DNA from: Atrina japonica
Lineage: Eukaryota; Mollusca; Bivalvia; Pterioida; Pinnidae
DNA length: 64,000 nt
Direction: 5' to 3'
Assembly: GCA_030159075.1 (NCBI GenBank)
Contig: BROG01000371.1
Location: 286,001 to 350,000, forward strand
Positions 63,876 to 64,000 of the stretch are shown one piece after another. Position 1 is the first letter of the stretch. Every line of letters begins with the position of its first letter. The notes beneath the pieces were generated by a model that was given only the letters and a program-made list of their open reading frames with translations, was not told the origin of the DNA and ran no database searches. The position numbers and the translations under genes were made by a program.

Positions 63876-64000
63876 ATTACTAGAACTACTTATATTTGAT
63901 GTATAATAACAAATAAGAGATATACACAGGCATACAAATCTTATATTCTTGTATATTTTGTGAACATGGGGTCCGGCCCGCTGTAGTATTCATATACAAA
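63876..64000 (-). repeat. Dispersed AT-rich repeat, inverted, cut by the window end
   Basis: 'acaaataagagatatacaca', 'ggcatacaaatcttatattc' and 'tttgtgaacatggggtccgg' are the complement of the 9872 family. Confidence 0.6.

Overview
The window is AT-rich animal nuclear DNA, most likely from a bivalve or another mollusc. Three split genes with consensus GT-AG introns sit in a dense background of tRNA-derived SINEs, short TIR elements (MITEs), Penelope-like retroelement fragments, minisatellites and long (GA)n, (CA)n and (AT)n runs. I saw no bacterial operons, CRISPR arrays, rRNA genes or free-standing tRNAs. The lineage call is an inference from protein resemblance and repeat style, not from a database match.

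All three genes are on the + strand, and all exon joins were made by hand using splice sites, phase and domain continuity. (1) About 6.4-21.0 kb holds a ten-exon gene for a 603-residue protein. Its N-terminal half resembles the TRFH-like domain of the shelterin bridge protein TIN2 (TINF2), and its C-terminus resembles the end of the long vertebrate isoform. Three of its exon/intron junctions lie inside tandem repeats that start in the exon or at its 5' splice site. (2) About 31.2-40.4 kb holds a five-exon FAXDC2-like gene (fatty acid hydroxylase superfamily, 258 aa) with all the histidine clusters of a membrane di-iron enzyme. (3) About 46.5-59.6 kb holds a secreted C-type lectin-like gene. 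A complete six-cysteine CTLD on two exons, bounded by phase-1 introns, interrupts a second six-cysteine CTLD. Skipping the two exons restores an ordinary 174-aa lectin, while including them gives 309 aa. Two same-orientation copies of one ~395-bp MITE family lie in the introns on either side of this cassette.

Region by region: 1-4.0 kb has no recognised gene but holds a ~130-bp degenerate tandem array with two foldback inserts. 21-31.2 kb is intergenic with SINEs, TIR elements and a promoter-like patch near 23.95 kb. 40.4-46.4 kb is intergenic with Penelope fragments, a TIR element carrying a 60-bp minisatellite, and a long (GA)n tract. 59.7-64 kb holds an 88-bp tandem array, a decayed Penelope-like reverse transcriptase and microsatellites.

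The three genes (telomere bridge, sterol/fatty-acid hydroxylase-like enzyme, secreted lectin) have no evident functional link. The most interesting material is the nested, MITE-flanked CTLD cassette and the minisatellites at 5' splice junctions of the TIN2-like gene.
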